From contig NW_006766899.1 in the NCBI RefSeq assembly GCF_000275845.1, forward strand, positions 97,660 to 161,659: a DNA stretch of 64,000 bases. Direction: 5' to 3'. Both the position numbers and the translations under genes were made by a program. This DNA is from Dichomitus squalens LYAD-421 SS1. Its lineage: Eukaryota; Basidiomycota; Agaricomycetes; Polyporales; Polyporaceae. Positions 59,741-64,000 of the stretch are shown here, piece by piece; within the stretch, counting starts at the first letter, position 1; each line of letters begins with the position of its first letter. Below the pieces are notes generated by a model. The model was not told the origin of the DNA and did no database searches. It saw only the letters and a list, made by a program, of their open reading frames with translations.

Positions 59741-60685
59741 CATCAGGAAAAACTCCCCCTGCGAATTGGCGTTAAGCGAGCTAAATTATCCCTCACCAGC
59801 GAGATTAGTCCATTAGTCTTAAAAGATAAGTCCCCTGCTAACCAGCAGCCATTAGCTGCCTTAGTAGGCAGGGTCCGTAGCGGCGGTCATTCATTATTTG
59901 CTCGCCATTCAGGCTGTCGTTTGGTATTTTCAGATTCTAGTTGCTTGTACGATAGATTCAATATATTGAAGGGTACGACAACGACTAGCATGATTACACT
60001 GCATAGTAATCTATAAACTTGTATACTAAGTTCCAACATGATACGCTAATCCGACCTCATCCAACTACACATAGCACTACAACGTGGGCCGGATCCTCTC
60101 TTGATGAGCTTATACTACCGCAACTTACTTCTTGGAGGCGCGAAATGCAAAGTGCGGCTGGGCAAGGCCACAGACGACGACTTACCGTAGTACATTATGC
60201 ACCTTCGAGTTGCTATGCAGCATGGTATCTTACAACTCACCTGGACCCCAGCTTCTGTAGTATCACTCTCATACCACCATGTCCGCTAGTACTAGATCAC
60301 CCACCAGTCAAACTGGCTACTCCCGTATGTAGCGATGAAAAGAAGGAGGAAAGGTTGGGTGGGCACACTGATGTCGGAAGGAGAGATGTGGCAACGGAGC
60401 GTCGAGCGCGCAATGGGATGCGGCTGTGGTGTGAGCGCGAGTATTTAGGGCAGGCTTCAATTGACTTGGAAAGACACAGAGATGGTCTCTCTTGCCTTGT
60501 ACGTGTTCTGAGCATACAGTCCTTGATTTTTGGGCCTGCAGTAAAGTATGTATGCCTATTATTACCTTCAAGGAACTTATCCAGCTCGCAAATCTCGAGA
60601 TATAAGACCACCAATGGTCACGGGCGTCATTAGTTGACATTAGCACTAATTTTCTGTGAATTCGCGCGGGGAGTTTTTCCTGATG
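59741..60685. mobile_element. 945-bp non-autonomous element in the same HET gene
   Basis: Terminal inverted repeats match at 25 of 27 positions: CATCAGGAAAAACTCCCC at 59741 and its inverse ending at 60685. The target duplication is TG (59739-59740 and 60686-60687). The first 13 bases equal those of the 8,997-bp element, and the internal motif ATTATCCCTC (59785-59794) also occurs near the right end of the large element (58956-58965). There is no transposase domain inside. A 205-codon open frame at 60019-60633 has no recognisable motif and may be chance. It is therefore a MITE-like derivative that the nearby transposase could mobilise. Confidence 0.85.
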
Positions 60686-60687
60686 TG

Positions 60688-61482
60688 CTCTCCTCGTCCC
60701 CCGCAGCTTTCAAGAATCTCCCTCCAGTGCTCCCCCTTTCCGCAGCTGCCTTTGCAGCTGCCCTGAACTTCCCTGTCAGAGATTCTTCTCACCGTGTCTT
60801 CACTATCACTCCGTACGGCATCCATGCTCGATTCCCTCTCGTTCAAGTTCAGTTCAAGGACACTCGAATCGATTTTCCAGCCTATCTCGCACCGCTTGCT
60901 TGTTCCGATGAAGACGGAACACTGTATGCTCTGTTGCTACATCGCCACATGGGGACATCCACCCCAGAATACTTTGTCGGGACCAGCTTCGAGCCCCTCG
61001 GTGACTCTACTTCTACTAGGTCATATTCGACGTTTTACCCTCGCGCAGTACGCCTCAACCTCTCTCCCGATGAATTCAGTTCTCTATGCGCTTCTCTAGA
61101 AGTGACCACTGTCTACATACTACATCGACATACGCCTATGCAGACCGATCTCGATAGCGACAATTCAGGCCATGACGCACTCAAGGTCGCTCGACGCGGT
61201 TCCCCGGTGATTCTCACTGAGGGATCACAGAAGCTACTGGCTCTGCAGGGCTACAGGGTTCCTGCGGGAAGGACCATTGTTGCTGCGCTATCGAAGCGTC
61301 AATTCCAGCTTGACCAAGCGTCGGGAATACCGGGCATCGTGATCTGGAATGATGACGAGTATATCACCATTCAACTCGGATGTTGCAATTGCGAGTTTGG
61401 GGAGCGCGTTGTTGGCAGCAGTGGTGTGATCTGGTCGATGATGGCGAATTGGGCGCAGATAGCGAGTGCAGAGAGCGAATGA
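60688..61482 (+). pseudogene. HET-domain gene, part 3 of 3 (C-terminal region)
   Basis: A 795-bp open segment that continues part 2 in frame (SSSPAAFKNLPPVLPL onward) and ends with AQIASAESE and a stop at 61480-61482. It resembles the C-terminal region that follows the HET domain in basidiomycete proteins: an S..HRVFTITPYGIHARFPLV segment, then beta-rich sequence with YALLLHRHM and VTTVYILHRH. An in-frame ATG upstream, at 60634, lies inside the 945-bp element and would add foreign residues, so this is not an independent gene start. Confidence 0.82.
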
Positions 61483-61674
61483 TAGAGTTAAGGAAGAGCG
61501 AGAGAGAGAGAGGCATAGACACATAGACAAGAGGTTTAGGGCACCAAACTGGCACTCAGGGCTCTCCAGGCCCAGACAGAACAAAGCCCCACCCAGGCCT
61601 CAAACACAAACCGAAGAGGCTCGTCGCCATACGGACTAAAGAGCAGGTAGGTACATGATGAGCTGGCAGTACCG

Positions 61675-63358
61675 ATGTGCTATTTGTATGTATTTGGTCA
61701 CTCGGCGATGGCCGGACGACAAACTCCAACACGCGTTGGTCTACTGGCGGTGCTGGTCCATGCCCGGAATGCATCTATCGGTACAACTCCGGATCAGTTT
61801 ACCGATGATGTCCATCCCATCGACCATCCGGTACATGTTCGTTCGTGGACCCTCTCTTGTGGTACCGCCACGAAACATGTTCACCTTGCCTTTCCGAGCG
61901 GAGGGGAGTTATCATTAACTCTCACGTTGGCCTATCGGGGAGCTGCTGCTAAGGCGAGCGAGGACGTGTATATGCTTGCAATTGAAATCCTCGGGTTTGG
62001 AGGACCCTCACGGCCTGCAATCTTAAAGCGGTCTTCCCGCTCTCCATCTCCGGCTCAAGTTGCAGGATCTGCTCCAGCTCGACTCCCGCTCCAAGACTAC
62101 TCATCCAGCCAGTCGGCTTCACCGTCACTCACCTCCCTTTCGAACGCAAACATTCCAAAAATCGCTATCTCTCCACCATCAAACATTGACCTAGACGACA
62201 ACAGTGATGACGATGCCCAAGATGGCCAACACCATGAAAGCCGTCCTTCATGGCCTGGTAGTCCCGACCTGGCGAAACATGGCAGTCACGTCGTCTTCAA
62301 GGCTTCCTCGCAGTTTGCATCGGAGTATGAGCGAGGGAAAGCTCCACCATCTGCAACCATTACTGCGAGGCCTCTCATGCCTTCGTCGGTCATCACGGGG
62401 GCTGGCAGGGAACTCGTGAAGACATCTGCTAATCCCGTACAACTCCGCACTGACATTGATCGGGTACTTCCTGATGTGCCTTATACTAACGATCCAGGTC
62501 CTTCTCATCGCGCTACATCCACGGCATCAGGTAAGATGCCCGAAAGTGTTGGGGGACAGCCGCAAAGGACAACAGTTTCAAGCACTACTCGGGGGTCGCA
62601 AAGAAACACTCTTGTCAACGGTGATGACAGCCGTAGAGATCGCTACGATGACTCTATTTATTGAAGGTCAATTGCAGGATCGATTACCGAACCACTTCCT
62701 ATTGCCAATGCCCGCACAGTCCCACTGGGAACGAGAACAGTGGAGGGGCGACTTCAATCAACTCTACTAGCAGCACAACACGAGCTTGAGATCGCAAAGC
62801 GCGTTGGTGAGTAGAGCCATTTTTCACCAGGAATGCCCTACTCGTTGTCGAATCTCTTACTGACATGAACGGCCATAATGCCTCAAAGCAATGCGAGAAA
62901 AGTGGATGTTGAATCTCATTCTTTCTGTACAAGTTGGATCAGGTGCTGTAATCACTGGTCTGGCAGCCACATTGATTGGATTGGGGCAGGTGCGCCTGCA
63001 GTCGTCTCCCATACAATGCATCCCCTCTAACTTAAGATCATTCGGACTGGTCTAGCCCAACACCTCGTTGAGCATAGTCCTCGCAGGCCTCGGAGGTCTT
63101 TCGACTGTGACAGCTAGCTATCTTGCGAGAGTACGCGGTGTCAGGGAGACCGGTCCAGAGACTCCTTGGATCCGTGCTAGAGATCTCAAGGCGTTCATCC
63201 GTCATATCACAACTTACATCCACGAACATGGGCATGAAAGTGGGCAAGAGCACAATGACACTATTTGGTGGTATAGAGCAAGGTTTCAGGACATCATGGA
63301 AAACGTTGCACGAAAGTCCGAGCCGCCGACGATGCGAAGCGCTCCAAGTCATGTATGA
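61675..63358 (+). CDS. SLATT-domain membrane protein, neighbour of the HET gene
   Basis: Four exons in phase: 61675-62620, 62678-62806, 62889-62989 and 63056-63358, about 492 residues. A later in-frame ATG at about 61711 (MAGRQTPTRV) could be the true start. The first roughly 110 residues are beta-rich and unrecognised; then comes a Ser/Pro-rich linker. The C-terminal SLATT domain is preceded by the helix VEGRLQSTLLAAQHELEIAK. Helix 1 lies in MLNLILSVQVGSGAVITGLA and helix 2 in LSIVLAGLGGLSTVTASYLA; then RVRGVRETGPETPWIRARDL, IHEHGHE and WYRARFQDIME. The signature matches the SLATT gene at 33347-35395. It starts 193 bp after the HET stop on the same strand, so co-regulation is plausible. No lesions were found. 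SLATT proteins are membrane effectors in prokaryotic defence; the fungal role is inferred. Confidence 0.82.
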
Positions 63359-64000
63359 TACATTAGATCTATTCGTCATAGGTGTCTATCCCTACGTGAA
63401 TCGGAAGCAATCGTACTCACAGGCGGGATGAAACATTCGTGGACAAGAGGTACGACCAACTTACTCAGCGAGTAGGCACTTTCTTTCGCTGACTGGTCAG
63501 TGTGAGCATTACCGTAACTCCCTGAGGATGCGCGGACGTACCTCGATGTCGCGGCGACTAGGCGCGTAGACTCGGGTCGACGTTCGGCGACGACCCCGTA
63601 GGCGAGCGGCAAGGAGCTGAAAAGGGGAAAGAGAGAGGGAGAGGGATAAACGTGACAGAAAACTCGACGAGGGCAGAGCGGAGGTCGGCACGAAGGCACG
63701 AGACCTACGAAAGCTAGTCTTCACGCAGACAGCGACAGACTAGTCCCAATGACCAAGTTATACATTAGCACTCGAAGGGAAGTACAACGCTATGGTCACT
63801 CACCTAGTCCCAATGACCAAGAGGTCGAGATGGGGACTAGGGAGCGCCTAAGGGGGTTCTTATATACTAGAGGGGCTGCTTAGCAACCAAGGACAAGGCG
63901 CGAGAGCGAGGCAGTGAAGATGACAAAGAGAGAACAAAGGGCGAGAAAGAAAAGGCAAGGGCATGGCGATCACGGGAACGTAGCATGCGGCCGTGGGAAC
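63359..64000. other. Right edge of the window, no supported gene
   Basis: The 3' flank of the SLATT gene. No supported gene follows. The 18-bp sequence CTAGTCCCAATGACCAAG occurs at 63741-63758 and 63805-63822, and an inverted partial copy (GGGACTAG) at about 63834-63841. Confidence 0.5.
63741..63841. repeat. Direct 18-bp repeat with an inverted partial copy
   Basis: Two exact copies of CTAGTCCCAATGACCAAG start 64 bp apart. GGGACTAG shortly after is the inverse of the first eight bases. This could be a subterminal region of another mobile element truncated by the window edge, or a regulatory cluster. Confidence 0.55.

Noticed and set aside
60019..60633. 205-codon open frame inside the 945-bp element
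   Set aside because: No motif, no splice links, and it spans most of a MITE-like element; probably chance. Mentioned only within the element entry.
60634..60687. In-frame ATG upstream of HET part 3 as an independent gene start
   Set aside because: It lies inside the 945-bp insertion, and the following frame is clearly the C-terminal continuation of the HET gene.

Overview
The window looks like nuclear DNA of a basidiomycete fungus, most likely a wood-decay-type agaricomycete (Polyporales is a guess from gene content). The evidence is many short introns of about 50-60 bp with GT..AG borders, GC-rich coding exons, and typical agaricomycete families: HET-domain proteins, a FunK1-type kinase, DUF6532, DUF7704, fungal SLATT proteins and a Plavaka-type DNA transposon.

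Layout. 1.36-3.85 kb holds an intact AzgA-type purine permease. 3.85-9.55 kb is decayed: a degenerate minisatellite, a frameshifted questin-oxidase-like (AflY) remnant and a HET-domain pseudogene. 11.3-13.2 kb encodes a long, disordered, acidic Pro/Ser-rich protein of unknown function. 17.0-18.3 kb is a FunK1-kinase gene with a one-base frameshift. 18.9-29.5 kb carries three MFS transporters on the minus strand; the first two lie in a tandem duplication of about 3.7 kb that includes promoters and 3' flanks. 31.6-32.3 kb is a small DUF7704-type membrane protein and 33.3-35.4 kb a SLATT membrane protein with a long disordered N-terminus. 38.8-46.1 kb is the multifunctional pyrimidine gene URA2/CAD (GATase-CPSase-inactive DHOase-ATCase). 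48.2-48.5 kb is a glutathione S-transferase fragment.

The most striking region is 49.8-63.4 kb. A single-exon HET gene of about 568 codons is cut into three pieces. The first cut is an 8,997-bp Plavaka-type element (49995-58991) that encodes an apparently intact five-exon transposase and a multi-exon DUF6532 gene. The second is a 945-bp non-autonomous element (59741-60685) with the same terminal sequence (CATCAGGAAAAAC). Each insertion is flanked by a 2-bp target duplication (AT, TG), and removing both, with one duplication copy each, leaves the HET frame open throughout. Immediately downstream, on the same strand, lies an intact second SLATT gene, so the original arrangement was HET-SLATT. 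HET domains act in fungal self/non-self cell death and SLATT domains are membrane effectors in prokaryotic nucleotide-signal defence, so the pair is a candidate allorecognition or immune module that has been disabled by transposons.

No tRNA, rRNA or CRISPR array was seen. All calls come from reading the sequence by eye; splice sites marked approximate are not verified.
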